Shown here: positions 25,310-35,194 of the stretch, in pieces
Layout of the letters: each line of letters opens with the position of its first letter
Position numbering within the stretch: position 1 is the first letter of the stretch
Assembly: GCA_035550215.1 (NCBI GenBank)
Contig: DASZPM010000004.1
Span: 310,001-374,000 of the forward strand
Source: JABDFW01 sp035550215
GTDB lineage: Bacteria; Bacteroidota; Bacteroidia; Chitinophagales; Chitinophagaceae
Reading direction: 5' to 3'
Length of the DNA: 64,000 nucleotides
Translations under genes and position numbers: made by a program
Notes under the pieces: generated by a model
Databases searched by the model: none
The model's input: the letters and a program-made list of their open reading frames with translations, nothing else
What the model was told of the DNA's origin: nothing

Positions 25310-27313
25310 TTAAAGAGAGGAGGATACAGTATTATTAAGTGAGAGGCTTTGGTCAAATAATTCGTATACCGAGTTATTGCTGATATATTCAGGAACAATG
25401 CGTTTCATCTGCCGTACTACGTCGGTGTCATTAAAATCCGCAGCTATTGTGAGTAAAATATTTATTTCGGCGGAAATTTTTTTGTAATCCTGCTCAATGG
25501 TTTTGGCAATAACTATTTTTTTGTTGGGGGTAGGCATTACTTCTTCTTCTTTATTTAGCAGTTCTTCAAAAAGCTTTTCGCCCGGTCTCAATCCCGTAAA
25601 AATTATCTCTATATCCTTACCAGGTTCAAATCCCTTTAGTCGTATCATCTTTTTAGCCAAGTCAAGAATCTTTACAGGTTCTCCCATGTCAAAAAGCAGT
25701 ACCTCCCCACCGTTTCCAATGGTTATTGCCTCAAGCACGAGAGAGCAGGCTTCAGCAATCGTCATAAAATAACGAATTATTTCGGGGTGTGTTACGGTTA
25801 CCGGCCCTCCGTTATTAATTTGCTCCTGGAACCGCGGAATAACAGAGCCATTGGAGGCAAGCACATTTCCAAAACGGGTGGTGATAAACTTAGTTTTTGG
25901 CCTTGACACCGGAAGGGTATAAACCCCGTCATCCTCCTTTGTGTGGTAAAATTCCTTGTTATGCAGGGAGTGGCAGTACATTTCCGCTATACGTTTTGAA
26001 GCGCCCATTACATTGGTTGGGTTAATTGCTTTGTCAGTTGAGACAAACAAAAAGCGTTCTACGCCATATTTTACTGAAAGATCTGCCACAACCTTGGTGC
26101 CAAGTACATTATTACGCACAGCCCCTGATGGGTGATTTTCCATAACCGGCACGTGCTTGTAGGCAGCCGCGTGAAAAACGATATTTGGCTCATAAGTTTG
26201 AAAAAGCAACTCCATTGCGTTTTCATCTTTAACATCAGCCAGGTATGTTTTTAACCTGTTGCCTATATTGAATTTTTGCTGTAATTCATATTCAAGATCG
26301 TGGAGGCCGGTTTCCGTCTGATCATTTACTATCAGTGCTTCCGGGTTCATAAAGGCTATTTGCCTTGCTAATTCAGAACCAATGGAGCCGGCTGCACCTG
26401 TAATTAACACTCTTTTTTCTCTGAGAAAATTTGTTACTGCGTTATTGCGCAGTTGTATTGCGGGCCTGCCCAGCAATTCCTCAATTTTTACCCCCTGAAA
26501 CTGGCTCAGGTTTAGCTGGCCGTGTATCCATGTTTTAACAGGAGGTATGTTCATTACTTTAACGTGCCGTTCGAGACACTCATCAACCACTTTGTTTTTG
26601 ATTTGAATGTCAATATTCAGCCTTGTAAAAAATAAATACTCAACATGAAATTCTTCAATAATCGCAGCAAGGCCGCGATAAGAGTGAATGCGGATATTAT
26701 CAATTGTTTTGCCGGCAAGTTTTTCATCATCGTCAACAAAAGCCACCACCTTGTATTTACTGTTAGAAATGGTATATATCATTTTTTGCAGCAGGGAACC
26801 ATTTAATTCTGCACCATATATTATTACGTTAACCGCATCACTATCGGCTGAACTGGCCTTGTAGATGCTTTTAACTAATATTCTGTAACCCGCAATAAGA
26901 AAAGAGGCAATAAAGAAAAAAACAAGCAGGGCGGAGTTAGCTATGATAGGAGTGTGACCGGAAAGTTTTGTAGTTAGATTTATTAAAAGAATAACCAAAA
27001 ACGTGAAGAAAATAGAAAAAATAGAACGGATGGACTCGTGAAATTCTGAGAACCTGATTATGCCATCATACGTTTTGAATATAAAAAAGAACACAGAACT
27101 AATAACACCTACAATAATAATATCATTACCAAGCTTTGTTATATCAGTTTGAAGGATGTTGAAATTTCTTAATATCAGGTTAGCGAAAGTAATAGAGCTA
27201 ATGCAAATTGCCAGGTCAAAAAAGAATATAAGCCATTTTGGCGCAATTCTGTTTTGCAGCAAAAACTTTCTGAATTCGAGAATAGGTATAGCTTTTTTGT
27301 AGGCTATTTTCAC
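25310..27313 (-). CDS. UDP-GlcNAc 4,6-dehydratase, PglF/WbpM/CapD type (membrane-bound)
   Basis: 667 residues. Four or five N-terminal membrane helices (about 26-145), a first Rossmann unit (VIIYGAELNG, 163-172) and the catalytic SDR domain: TGAAGSIGSE (305-314), AAAYKHVPVMENHP (382-395) and STDKAINPTNVMGASKR (425-441), where Met replaces the usual SDR Tyr as in PglF. Converts UDP-GlcNAc to the 4-keto-6-deoxy sugar. Together with the aminotransferase and phosphoglycosyl transferase just upstream in the transcript, it forms a bacillosamine-type (diNAcBac or QuiNAc/FucNAc) initiating-sugar module. Confidence 0.85.
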   Translation of the reverse strand: MKIAYKKAIPILEFRKFLLQNRIAPKWLIFFFDLAICISSITFANLILRNFNILQTDITKLGNDIIIVGVISSVFFFIFKTYDGIIRFSEFHESIRSIFSIFFTFLVILLINLTTKLSGHTPIIANSALLVFFFIASFLIAGYRILVKSIYKASSADSDAVNVIIYGAELNGSLLQKMIYTISNSKYKVVAFVDDDEKLAGKTIDNIRIHSYRGLAAIIEEFHVEYLFFTRLNIDIQIKNKVVDECLERHVKVMNIPPVKTWIHGQLNLSQFQGVKIEELLGRPAIQLRNNAVTNFLREKRVLITGAAGSIGSELARQIAFMNPEALIVNDQTETGLHDLEYELQQKFNIGNRLKTYLADVKDENAMELLFQTYEPNIVFHAAAYKHVPVMENHPSGAVRNNVLGTKVVADLSVKYGVERFLFVSTDKAINPTNVMGASKRIAEMYCHSLHNKEFYHTKEDDGVYTLPVSRPKTKFITTRFGNVLASNGSVIPRFQEQINNGGPVTVTHPEIIRYFMTIAEACSLVLEAITIGNGGEVLLFDMGEPVKILDLAKKMIRLKGFEPGKDIEIIFTGLRPGEKLFEELLNKEEEVMPTPNKKIVIAKTIEQDYKKISAEINILLTIAADFNDTDVVRQMKRIVPEYISNNSVYELFDQSLSLNNTVSSSL

Positions 27314-27387
27314 AAATAAAGTTTGTTACGGGTACTGAATCTTCAACGAAATAAACACACAATTTTCACATGGAAAATTTGTGGTTT

Positions 27388-27984
27388 TTATGGATTAAAA
27401 ACTGTCAAAATCGTCCTAAAGATAATAAAAAAATAGCTTTTTAACCCCTTATTAGAAATATAATGTTTATTTAAGGCTATTTTGGCGGGCATGATTTCTT
27501 TAATGTAAAATTTTTCAGGCTCGTTTGACGAAGCTAGCAACTCATTTTCGTTGCGGTACGTAAGTGATGCATAGTCCGTAATGCCTGGTTTTACGCTTAA
27601 TACAAATAATTCTTCGGGCTTATACATGTCAACAAACTTTCTTAATTCGGGCCTTGGCCCTACCAAACTCATCTCACCTTTCAGTACATTAAAAAGCTGC
27701 GGCAACTCGTCAACCTTAAATTTTCTTAAAAAAAAGCCAATGCTTGTTATACGGTTATCCCGGCTGCCTACTGTAAGCGAACCCTGGCTTGACGCATTTA
27801 CACGCATCGTTCTAAACTTATAAATATTAAAATTTTTATTGTTTTTGCCTACTCTTTCCTGCACAAATATTATAGGCCCCCTGGAAGTGGCTTTTATTAT
27901 TACGGCGATGATAATTAAAAAAGGGGATAATATTACCAATACTATTATTGAAATAAGTATGTCAAAAAAGCGCGTTCCGTCCAT
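27388..27984 (-). CDS. Undecaprenyl-phosphate sugar phosphotransferase (PglC/WcaJ C-terminal type)
   Basis: 198 residues, the short monotopic form. One N-terminal re-entrant hydrophobic helix (about 8-30), then KFRTM (56-60), the catalytic Asp92-Glu93 in VDELPQLFNVLKGEMS, and VGPRPE (108-113). It transfers a phospho-sugar to undecaprenyl phosphate on the cytosolic face, starting each repeat unit. It sits between an aminotransferase (10 bases upstream) and the dehydratase, the same gene set as PglE-PglC-PglF, so the first sugar is probably an acetamido-deoxy sugar such as diNAcBac. Confidence 0.9.
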   Translation of the reverse strand: MDGTRFFDILISIIVLVILSPFLIIIAVIIKATSRGPIIFVQERVGKNNKNFNIYKFRTMRVNASSQGSLTVGSRDNRITSIGFFLRKFKVDELPQLFNVLKGEMSLVGPRPELRKFVDMYKPEELFVLSVKPGITDYASLTYRNENELLASSNEPEKFYIKEIMPAKIALNKHYISNKGLKSYFFIIFRTILTVFNP

Positions 27985-27994
27985 TCTGCGTTTT

Positions 27995-29200
27995 TTAAAT
28001 AACCTTATTTACGGCTTCAATAACGGTGTGGGCGACTAATTTGCACTGGCTGCCGGTTAATTGCGGGTAAACCGGCAAAGAAATTTCACCGGAATACATA
28101 AGATATGTTTTGGGGTAGTCAGTAATATTGTAGCCGGCATTTTTAAAAACAGTTAATAGTGGCATGGGTATAAAATGAACGTTTACAGCTACTCCCTGCG
28201 CGGTTATAAGCTCAATTATTTCGTCCCGCTGCTCTTCAGTTATATTGTTAATGCGTAATGGGTAAAGGTGGCAGGAAGACGAGCAGCCCTGCTTTTCAAA
28301 TATTGGGGTAATTGCCCAGGGGTGCGTTGAAAAAGCAGCTGTGTAAGTATTAAAAACCCTCCGCCGTTCTTTTAAAAGCAGGGTATCATATTTACGTACC
28401 TGTGCAAGGCCAATAGCCGCCAGTACATCAGGCATATTCATTTTAAAACCAGGATAAACAATATCGTACCGCCAACCACCTGCTTTTGATTTTGTTAACG
28501 CGTCTTTTGTTTGGCCGTTAAGGCTCCATAAACGCAGGGTTTTGTATAATTCGTAATTATCAAAAGGTGCGGGCATACACAGGCAAATAACACCTCCTTC
28601 AGCAGTTGTAACATTTTTTACGGCGTGAAATGAAAACACTGTTATGTTGGCCAAAGTACCCGTAACAGTATTATTGTAAACAGCCCCGAAGGAATGCGCC
28701 GCATCGGCAAGCAATAACATATGGCCTAATTTTTTTTGAACCTCTGTACGCGGCGCAAATTTTTGTTTTGATTGCCGGATAACATCTTTTATAGCGTCGT
28801 AATCACATGGCCACCCTCCTACATCAACTGAAATAACCGCTTTTGTTTTGGGTGTAATAGCCTGCCTTATTTTTTCCGGGTCAATATTAAAGTCGGGGCC
28901 TATGTCAACCATTACAGGGGTTGCTCCAATATGCATAACTGCCAGCGCTGTGGCACAATAAGTGTAAGCCGGTACTATTACTTCGTCGCCCCGGGTAACG
29001 CCAAACCAATGCAATACAAGCATCATTGCTGATGTTGCTGAGTTTACAGCCAGGGCTTTCTCAACCTGGCAATAGGCAGCAATTTCGTATTCAAGTTGTA
29101 ATACTTTTGGGCCTGTGGTTATCCAGCCACTGCGTAGAGAGTCAGTCACTTCGGCAATTACATCATCATCAATATATGGGGGTGAAAAGGGAATTTGCAT
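27995..29200 (-). CDS. DegT/DnrJ/EryC1 family sugar aminotransferase (PglE-like)
   Basis: 401 residues. PLP-dependent enzyme: Lys195 in FSFHAVKNVTTAEGG is the Schiff-base lysine and Asp166 in LLADAAHSFG contacts the pyridine nitrogen. N-terminal GWITTGPKV and the VNSATSAMMLVL segment are typical. It likely aminates the 4-keto sugar produced by the dehydratase two genes downstream, giving a UDP-4-amino-4,6-dideoxy sugar. It is somewhat longer than many relatives (about 370), with an insertion near 140-160. First gene after a 305-base gap, so this end block may have a promoter of its own. Confidence 0.85.
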   Translation of the reverse strand: MQIPFSPPYIDDDVIAEVTDSLRSGWITTGPKVLQLEYEIAAYCQVEKALAVNSATSAMMLVLHWFGVTRGDEVIVPAYTYCATALAVMHIGATPVMVDIGPDFNIDPEKIRQAITPKTKAVISVDVGGWPCDYDAIKDVIRQSKQKFAPRTEVQKKLGHMLLLADAAHSFGAVYNNTVTGTLANITVFSFHAVKNVTTAEGGVICLCMPAPFDNYELYKTLRLWSLNGQTKDALTKSKAGGWRYDIVYPGFKMNMPDVLAAIGLAQVRKYDTLLLKERRRVFNTYTAAFSTHPWAITPIFEKQGCSSSCHLYPLRINNITEEQRDEIIELITAQGVAVNVHFIPMPLLTVFKNAGYNITDYPKTYLMYSGEISLPVYPQLTGSQCKLVAHTVIEAVNKVI

Positions 29201-29505
29201 GTGTTGTTAAAGATAGGTAGGATTACGTATAATATGGAAAACTTACTTAAACGGCCATATTTTTTTAGGCTTATGTTGCCGGTATTAGATGCTGCTGAAA
29301 TATTTTGTTATTTTCATTAAGTATTAAAAACTGTTGTGGAAGTAATGTGCATTTTTTACAGGACTCGATTAGCTGTGTTAATGACGGAATTATTTTTTTG
29401 GACACCAATTATTTTTTTAACCACTAAACCATTTAGCCGGTAATTAACACTTTGTGCTGCTTTTTTACCTAATTTAATATAGTAACCTTGCATTTTAGTT
29501 TTAGA
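29201..29505. other. 305-base non-coding gap inside the polysaccharide locus
   Basis: The only gap of this size in the locus. AT rich, with no open frame, tRNA or hairpin that I trust, and no TAnnTTTG on the minus strand. It separates the glycosyltransferase part from the aminotransferase-PglC-dehydratase-phosphatase block and marks a possible recombination or promoter point. Confidence 0.35.
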
Positions 29506-30144
29506 TTATACTATGTATTTGCTCATTTCCAGTGTTTGTGCATGTTCCTTCGCTATAAACCAACCCTGGCGTGTATATGCCCGTATGGCGCGAATGTTAT
29601 TTTTTTTTACAGAGAGCGCAAGCTTATATATATTGAAATTTATTGCCCTGGCTTCAAACTCATGCATAAGTAATTGAAACACCCCTGAACCACGATGTTG
29701 AGGTTGCACTCCTATAACAACCAGCCCTACTCGTTTTTCAAACGCGTCAACAGGTGTAACACTTTGGTTACCTTTTTTGGGGGAAAATATCTTTCTTTTA
29801 ATATTTTTAAAAATCAGTGGGTACATATTAATAACTTCGGAATGAAACAAAAGCCATGGATGAAGTACGACGCCCATCAGCGCCTGCCGCATGGTGTATT
29901 GCATAATACCACTAGTGGAGCCATCGCCTATGTACTGCGGTACAAATCCTCCGCAGTAGCCGATAATCTCATTATCCCTTAAAACATGAAATAAAAAACG
30001 ATTAGGGTTTTGAAGAAACCAGTCAAAAGTTTTTTTTGTGTATGCCAAACCCAATTGAGATGACAAGGAAGCTTTAAAACATTGTACGTGGCACCTTGCA
30101 ATGCCTCCCAAATCTTCTGGCTTGCTGTTAACTACCTGGATCAT
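29506..30144 (-). CDS. GNAT family N-acetyltransferase
   Basis: 212 residues. The acetyl-CoA motif A is seen as VVIGVQPQHRGSGVFQLL (142-159), with the Q/R-x-x-G-x-G/A core as HRGSGV; motif B follows with ALSVKKNNIRAIRAYTRQG. Acts on an amine, here perhaps an amino sugar of the polysaccharide, which is inferred from place only. It overlaps the upstream O-antigen polymerase/ligase-like gene by 17 bases. A run of nine A in the coding strand (around 29600) is a possible slippage site but such A runs are frequent in this genome. Confidence 0.75.
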   Translation of the reverse strand: MIQVVNSKPEDLGGIARCHVQCFKASLSSQLGLAYTKKTFDWFLQNPNRFLFHVLRDNEIIGYCGGFVPQYIGDGSTSGIMQYTMRQALMGVVLHPWLLFHSEVINMYPLIFKNIKRKIFSPKKGNQSVTPVDAFEKRVGLVVIGVQPQHRGSGVFQLLMHEFEARAINFNIYKLALSVKKNNIRAIRAYTRQGWFIAKEHAQTLEMSKYIV

Positions 30145-31465
30145 GTTTGTTTTTGCCGGCTAATACAAAAGCCGGGGTTGCAATTATTAAAACTAGCAGG
30201 GCTGGTTGCAGGGCAATTTTTAAGCCATTGTGAACAAGTATCAGGCAGAATAACGCAAAAAAATAAAGAGAGTACTGCCTGAAGACACCCTTGCGCAAAA
30301 TGACTTCAAAAAAAATATAAACATAAAACGTCCAATAAGTCAAAATGCCAATAATGCCGTGTTCTGCGGCAGCCCGTACAAATTCATTGTGCGCGCCTGA
30401 CTCAACATCATATAAATGACGCGCTACTATTTCGCGACTGAAATTTCCTGTACCAATGCCAGATAAAGGCTCAGACTTAAAAATCTGGAACCCAATATCA
30501 ATCAGTATATTTCTGCCCGAGGTGCCGCTCTGTTGATACCTGTCAATAATAAGGCCATTAGTGGTTTGTACAACGAAATAATAAATAATATATGCCGCAG
30601 GCAAAAGCATCAGGATTATAAAATAACTGCCGAGGCTTTTACGGTTAAACATTAGGTACAGCATTACTATTATTGCGAAAAAATACAAACCACCCCTTGA
30701 AAAAGTAAGCAGCATTACTGAGCCCACAATGACCATGAAAGCGATATTAAGGAAGAAGTCTTTCTTTTCAAGAGGATTAACCATTGATAGAAAAAGGAGA
30801 ATTACACCCAAGCCAAGGTATGCGCTTAATTGAACTGGCGCCAGGCCGTTGCTGGAACTATAGCTTGAAACATCAGTGTAGACAATTGTACCAAATATGT
30901 GGGCTGACATAACAATGCCTGCTACATAAATCCCTGCAATTTTTAGGTTGTTTAAAAAATTATTGAGTACCGAGAGTTTTAAAATGTTAGATGATGCCCA
31001 GAAGCTTATGATAAAAAGGTTTACACTATTTAATACATTGATCCTCGCAAAATCGGGCTCTGTGGTTCTGTAGATGTCTACAATTTCTATAAGGGCATAA
31101 AGACCTGCGAAAACAAACGAATAGGAATATAGCCGAAGCTTAGTACCCTGTTTTAATAATAAAAGGCTAAAAACTGCCAGGAGGCAATAATCTGCAAAAA
31201 GATTTGGTAACGAAGATCGAAACGCCCTGATGTATACTTCTGAATAAAGAAAATAAGGCAAAAAGGTAAAAAGCTGTACTAAATCTCCTTTTAAGGCTAT
31301 AAGTATTAAATAAAAGCCAAATATTATATCCAGCACCATCATCACAGAGTCAGGTACATAACTGTGCCCGATTATTATACCAGTAAAAAGTGCCAGGCTG
31401 TATTTAAAGCCTGTGCTTTTAAAAAGGCCTGCCCTGGCAGGCATGTTATTATTTGTAAAACTCAT
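30128..31465 (-). CDS. O-antigen polymerase/ligase family membrane protein (Wzy/WaaL-like)
   Basis: 445 residues with about 11-12 membrane segments. The Wzy_C-type signature is present: TFSRGG (254-259), then a large periplasmic loop with GIGTGNF (336-342) and GAHNEFVRAAAEHGIIG (357-373). Such proteins either polymerise lipid-linked repeat units (Wzy) or ligate the finished glycan to an acceptor (WaaL); sequence inspection cannot separate the two. It overlaps both neighbours by 17 bases, so translational coupling is likely. With an ABC exporter in the locus a ligase role is as plausible as polymerase. Confidence 0.8.
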   Translation of the reverse strand: MSFTNNNMPARAGLFKSTGFKYSLALFTGIIIGHSYVPDSVMMVLDIIFGFYLILIALKGDLVQLFTFLPYFLYSEVYIRAFRSSLPNLFADYCLLAVFSLLLLKQGTKLRLYSYSFVFAGLYALIEIVDIYRTTEPDFARINVLNSVNLFIISFWASSNILKLSVLNNFLNNLKIAGIYVAGIVMSAHIFGTIVYTDVSSYSSSNGLAPVQLSAYLGLGVILLFLSMVNPLEKKDFFLNIAFMVIVGSVMLLTFSRGGLYFFAIIVMLYLMFNRKSLGSYFIILMLLPAAYIIYYFVVQTTNGLIIDRYQQSGTSGRNILIDIGFQIFKSEPLSGIGTGNFSREIVARHLYDVESGAHNEFVRAAAEHGIIGILTYWTFYVYIFFEVILRKGVFRQYSLYFFALFCLILVHNGLKIALQPALLVLIIATPAFVLAGKNKHDPGS

Positions 31466-32618
31466 TGATTTTTTCTACGTAGGAATTTGCCCAGTTTTCT
31501 AATGTGTGTGTCCTGGCATAAGCCCTGCCATTCTCAATCAGTGGTATTAATACTGCCTGCATATTGACAACTCTTTTTATTAATTCAAGAAAACTATCCA
31601 TGTCGGCAACAGAAAATACAAATCCTCTATCGCCATCACCAGTCATTTCACCAGCAAGGGCAACATTATTTAATATGGGTATAACGCCGTGGAAAAAACC
31701 TTCTATAGGCACCTTGCCAAAGCCTTCTACCAAAGTAGCCTGTATTAGAAAGTTCGATTGCCTGTAAAGCTGTCTTAATTCAGTGTAATTCTTTTTTCCG
31801 CAAATATTGATATTTTCCTTCAGGTTATTTTCCTGAATAAAATTTTCGTATTTTTCTTTTAACTCGCCATCACCCACAATGTACAGGTAAAACGGAAACC
31901 CCTGTTGGTGCAGTAGTTTAAAGGCGTCTAATATAAATTGTTGATTTTTGTTACTGTTTAAAGCGCCTACCGTTATAAATACGGGCTTGGTAATACTTTT
32001 GGTTGACAACGCTTTGATTCTTTCGGTCACCTGCTCAGTTTCTTCCTCCCACTCATTTAAAGTGTAAGAAGGGCTTATGCCTTTAAAGAGGTGACTTTTT
32101 AACTGAGTCACCTTAATGTATATCCAGGCCGGCCCTTTAAAAAAATTTTTCAGCAACCATTTCTGAAAGCGATAAGTAGGCGGTTCGCCGGTATAATTTT
32201 GCCATGTGCCCGTATATGTAGCAAATGTTTTGGCCCTCCTAAAACGGAAATAGAAAAAGCCGATAATATTGAGATTGTTTGGAAAGCGGAGATATACAAT
32301 GTCAGCTTTTTTATTGGCTATACGGAATGCCTGTAACCATGCGGGTATATTGGCGATAAGAACTAATTTTTCGCGTAGTGTATTGCCCCCTACATTTTTT
32401 AGAGGCAAAAACTCAATGGATTTGTTAGTGTATGCGGTCGCAACTTTGTTTTTGCTGTATGGGATAAAGGGACAGCAGATTATTGTATGCTGGAACATAG
32501 AAGCTAGTGCCTGCATTTGCCTGCAAAAAATATGCACTTCGGTAACTACATTGCCACTTTCATCAAACATGTGAATACAATCAGATATAATGGCCAGCCC
32601 TTTAAACTTGTTTTGCAT
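31449..32618 (-). CDS. Glycosyltransferase, GT4-like (GT-B fold)
   Basis: 389 residues. C-terminal nucleotide-sugar domain with VFITVGALNSNKNQQFI (213-229), YIVGDGE (246-252) and the E-x7-E pair Glu298/Glu306 in VEGFGKVPIE. N-terminal domain contains YLRFPNNLNI (109-118). Retaining transferase on the cytosolic side; donor and acceptor unknown. The gene ends 17 bases inside the start of the polymerase/ligase-like gene. Confidence 0.85.
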   Translation of the reverse strand: MQNKFKGLAIISDCIHMFDESGNVVTEVHIFCRQMQALASMFQHTIICCPFIPYSKNKVATAYTNKSIEFLPLKNVGGNTLREKLVLIANIPAWLQAFRIANKKADIVYLRFPNNLNIIGFFYFRFRRAKTFATYTGTWQNYTGEPPTYRFQKWLLKNFFKGPAWIYIKVTQLKSHLFKGISPSYTLNEWEEETEQVTERIKALSTKSITKPVFITVGALNSNKNQQFILDAFKLLHQQGFPFYLYIVGDGELKEKYENFIQENNLKENINICGKKNYTELRQLYRQSNFLIQATLVEGFGKVPIEGFFHGVIPILNNVALAGEMTGDGDRGFVFSVADMDSFLELIKRVVNMQAVLIPLIENGRAYARTHTLENWANSYVEKINEFYK

Positions 32619-32699
32619 TACTGTTTGTAACCGGTTAAGTAATAAAGCAGTTGCTTGAAGACCGGTATTTTATTTTGATTTTTTAAAACAAATTTGTCA

Positions 32700-34043
32700 C
32701 TACTGCTGCAGTAATTCAGGTGCCTGGTTACTGTTCAGCATTTTGCGCGCAATTCTTTTGGCACGGGAAAACTGTATTACCAGTAATGGTGACTTAATAA
32801 TGGTTAACAGCATACTAAAAAACAGCATTTTACTGTTTCTTTTATACTTATACGGCACGTTGGACATCATAATGCCTATTAGTACCGCATTACGGTAAAG
32901 GGCCGCCGGCAGATATTTTTTGAAAAGATAAACAACACTGGGAATAGGTTTTGGGGCAAACCATTTTTTTGGCCTGAAGCCATCCCAACTGCCCATTTCT
33001 CTTAACCCCCCACTATTTACTTTTAAATGTATTCTTGATGCGTTTGGATTTGATATACTTCCAAACCCGTTTAAATATGCCCTGTAACCGAACTCCCCAT
33101 CACCCATGCGTTGCCCGTTAAACTTCTCGTCAAATAAACCAATGCGCCTGAAAACATCTCTTTTTACCATCGCATTACCAGAATCAAACTGGTCTGCCCA
33201 GCGGAAATAGCCATAACTGGCAGGAATTTTTTGGCCAACGGCTGCTAACGAGATGCCTGCGGAAATATCCGCGTTAAAAAAATCAAGACATTTAAGATGT
33301 TCTGATATCCAGTTTTTGTCAACGCGCGAATCATCGTCAAAAAATAAAAGATATTCAGCATTTGTTGCTTTAACAGCATTGTTACGTGCTGTCCATAATA
33401 ACTTTTCATTTTGATGACGTGTCTTAATGTTGATGGAAAACTGATTATAAAAGTCGGCGTCATAATTGTCTGATTGATCAAATATCAAAACCTCAAAATT
33501 TTTATAATCCTGCTTTTCAAGGTCATGCAGCACATCTTTTAAATACCTGTACCTGTTTAGCGTTGGTATTATTACAGCCACCAATGGTGACGTCGCAATG
33601 AGAGTTGACTTGAAAGCTGTATAACTCTCATCAATATATGGATGAGCGAAAACGTCTACTCGTTTGATTTTCGCCGTGGAAACGTAAGCACCAATTTCAG
33701 CAAATGGATTTTTTAAGGTTGCAAGCCGGAGCAGCAACGCAAATGTGGCCCAGGGGATTCCCCAGTATTTGCGCACAAATGTGTATTCGTCCTTTAGAAC
33801 GGGAGGGGGGAGACTATGTAGTTTTTGTATGTCTTCGCCGGAAGATTGCAATAATTTTCCCCGTATGCATAAATTGTAGCCGGCGTCAGCAAGACGTGCT
33901 GACAATGTTTCAAAGCGGCTATCCAATAGGTCTGCCGGTATATTTTCTTCACCTGCGTAACATGATGCAAAGCGCCCGGCTGTTTTAGGTAATATGTTTA
34001 ACTGCCATGCAGGCTGCGTGTACTTAATAAACTTAAATAACAA
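32700..34043 (-). CDS. Glycosyltransferase family 2 with N-terminal extension
   Basis: 447 residues. The GT-A core starts at about 154 (VAVIIPTLNRYRYLKDVL) and contains FFDDDSRVDKNW (235-246), the metal-binding DxD region; GDGEFGYRAYLNG follows. The first ~150 residues are unlike GT2 enzymes and contain a KYWGIPWATFALLLRLA stretch. A hydrophobic helix near the C-terminus (about 400-420) may bind the membrane. Inverting transferase, substrates unknown. Confidence 0.85.
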   Translation of the reverse strand: MLFKFIKYTQPAWQLNILPKTAGRFASCYAGEENIPADLLDSRFETLSARLADAGYNLCIRGKLLQSSGEDIQKLHSLPPPVLKDEYTFVRKYWGIPWATFALLLRLATLKNPFAEIGAYVSTAKIKRVDVFAHPYIDESYTAFKSTLIATSPLVAVIIPTLNRYRYLKDVLHDLEKQDYKNFEVLIFDQSDNYDADFYNQFSINIKTRHQNEKLLWTARNNAVKATNAEYLLFFDDDSRVDKNWISEHLKCLDFFNADISAGISLAAVGQKIPASYGYFRWADQFDSGNAMVKRDVFRRIGLFDEKFNGQRMGDGEFGYRAYLNGFGSISNPNASRIHLKVNSGGLREMGSWDGFRPKKWFAPKPIPSVVYLFKKYLPAALYRNAVLIGIMMSNVPYKYKRNSKMLFFSMLLTIIKSPLLVIQFSRAKRIARKMLNSNQAPELLQQ

Positions 34044-34045
34044 TA

Positions 34046-35194
34046 TTAATTTTTTATAAGACTTTGGTACACTAATTCAAAAATGTCGGCCTGTTTCTCA
34101 ATTGTAAATTGTTGCAGGATTCTTTTTCTTGCTTCCGTCCCCATTTTCTTGCTTTTTTCTTCATTGGTTATCAGTTGCAAAATATTAGCTGCAAGGGTGG
34201 GTGCATCATACACCGCTGCAAGCATGCCGTTTTCCCCATGGCTAATCACTTCCTCCAGTCCGCCACTTTTTGTTGCGACTACAGGTAATTCCATGCTCAT
34301 TGCTTCTAATACTACGTTTGCAATTCCTTCATATACGCTCGGCAAAAAGAAAACCGAAGCGTTATTATAGGCCGTAATAACTTCCTCTCTTCCTTTTGGG
34401 CCTGCAAGGACGACGTGTTGCTGCAATCCCATTTGATGAATATGAAAAATAATTTCTTCCAAACCAGGTCCATCCCCAATAATTGTCCAGGTAAAATTGT
34501 GAAATTCCTCTTTCAATATTTTTATCGCCTGCAACCCCGTAAAATAACCTTTTTGAAAGGTAAACCTGCCAATACTTAAAATACTTACAGACTTGCCTTG
34601 CTGATACGGTGCAGTTCTTTTAAAAATATCGGTGTCAATTGATGGAAAATTGATAAATATTTTTGATGTATCCCGGCAATAAGGTATTATCGTTTCTTTC
34701 ATATCAGCAGATACGCAATGAATGGCATTAACTTCAGCAAAAAGCTTTCTGGTATCTGCCTTCCTGTTTTCTGACGCGAGCAATTTGACTTTTTCAGCCG
34801 ACCCCCTGCAACTCACAATTTTTTTTGCATTGAGTTTTGATAATGCAGGCAAATAAGCAATACCCAGCCCTGAAAACTCGATATGCACAATATCGGGCTT
34901 GTATTTATTTATGTAATAGGCCCTTGCCTCGTTAGCAATTAAACCTTTTGCTTTTCTTTTGTTGTTTAAAAAAGTTACCGGGTGCAGCGCCAGGTATTTA
35001 ATAAATTCTTTTTGCCCAATCTTTATCAGTCTTATGTCTGAGCCGTTCCCGAAGATTTTTTCAAATAGCGTTTTATCAATGGTATTACAAAATACCATTA
35101 CGGTATGCCCTTTTTTATGCAGGTACATAACCTTATTTGAAATAAAGGTTTCGCTTAAGGCAGGAAAATTTATTGTTACTATGGCTATTGTCAG
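34046..35194 (-). CDS. Glycosyltransferase family 4, non-ATG (CTG) start
   Basis: About 382 residues when begun at CTG 35194. The conserved GT4 N-terminus (IAIVTINFPALSETFISNKV) is encoded upstream of the first ATG (35128), so an ATG start would remove the first beta strand and nucleotide fold. No ATG, GTG or TTG lies between that region and an in-frame TAA; the CTG overlaps the stop of the asparagine synthetase gene as CTGA, exactly where neighbouring gene pairs have ATGA. The C-terminal domain has ILSIGRFTFQKGYF, IIGDGPGLEE and the E-x7-E pair in YEGIANVVLEAMSMELPVV. Confidence 0.8.
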   Translation of the reverse strand: MTIAIVTINFPALSETFISNKVMYLHKKGHTVMVFCNTIDKTLFEKIFGNGSDIRLIKIGQKEFIKYLALHPVTFLNNKRKAKGLIANEARAYYINKYKPDIVHIEFSGLGIAYLPALSKLNAKKIVSCRGSAEKVKLLASENRKADTRKLFAEVNAIHCVSADMKETIIPYCRDTSKIFINFPSIDTDIFKRTAPYQQGKSVSILSIGRFTFQKGYFTGLQAIKILKEEFHNFTWTIIGDGPGLEEIIFHIHQMGLQQHVVLAGPKGREEVITAYNNASVFFLPSVYEGIANVVLEAMSMELPVVATKSGGLEEVISHGENGMLAAVYDAPTLAANILQLITNEEKSKKMGTEARKRILQQFTIEKQADIFELVYQSLIKN

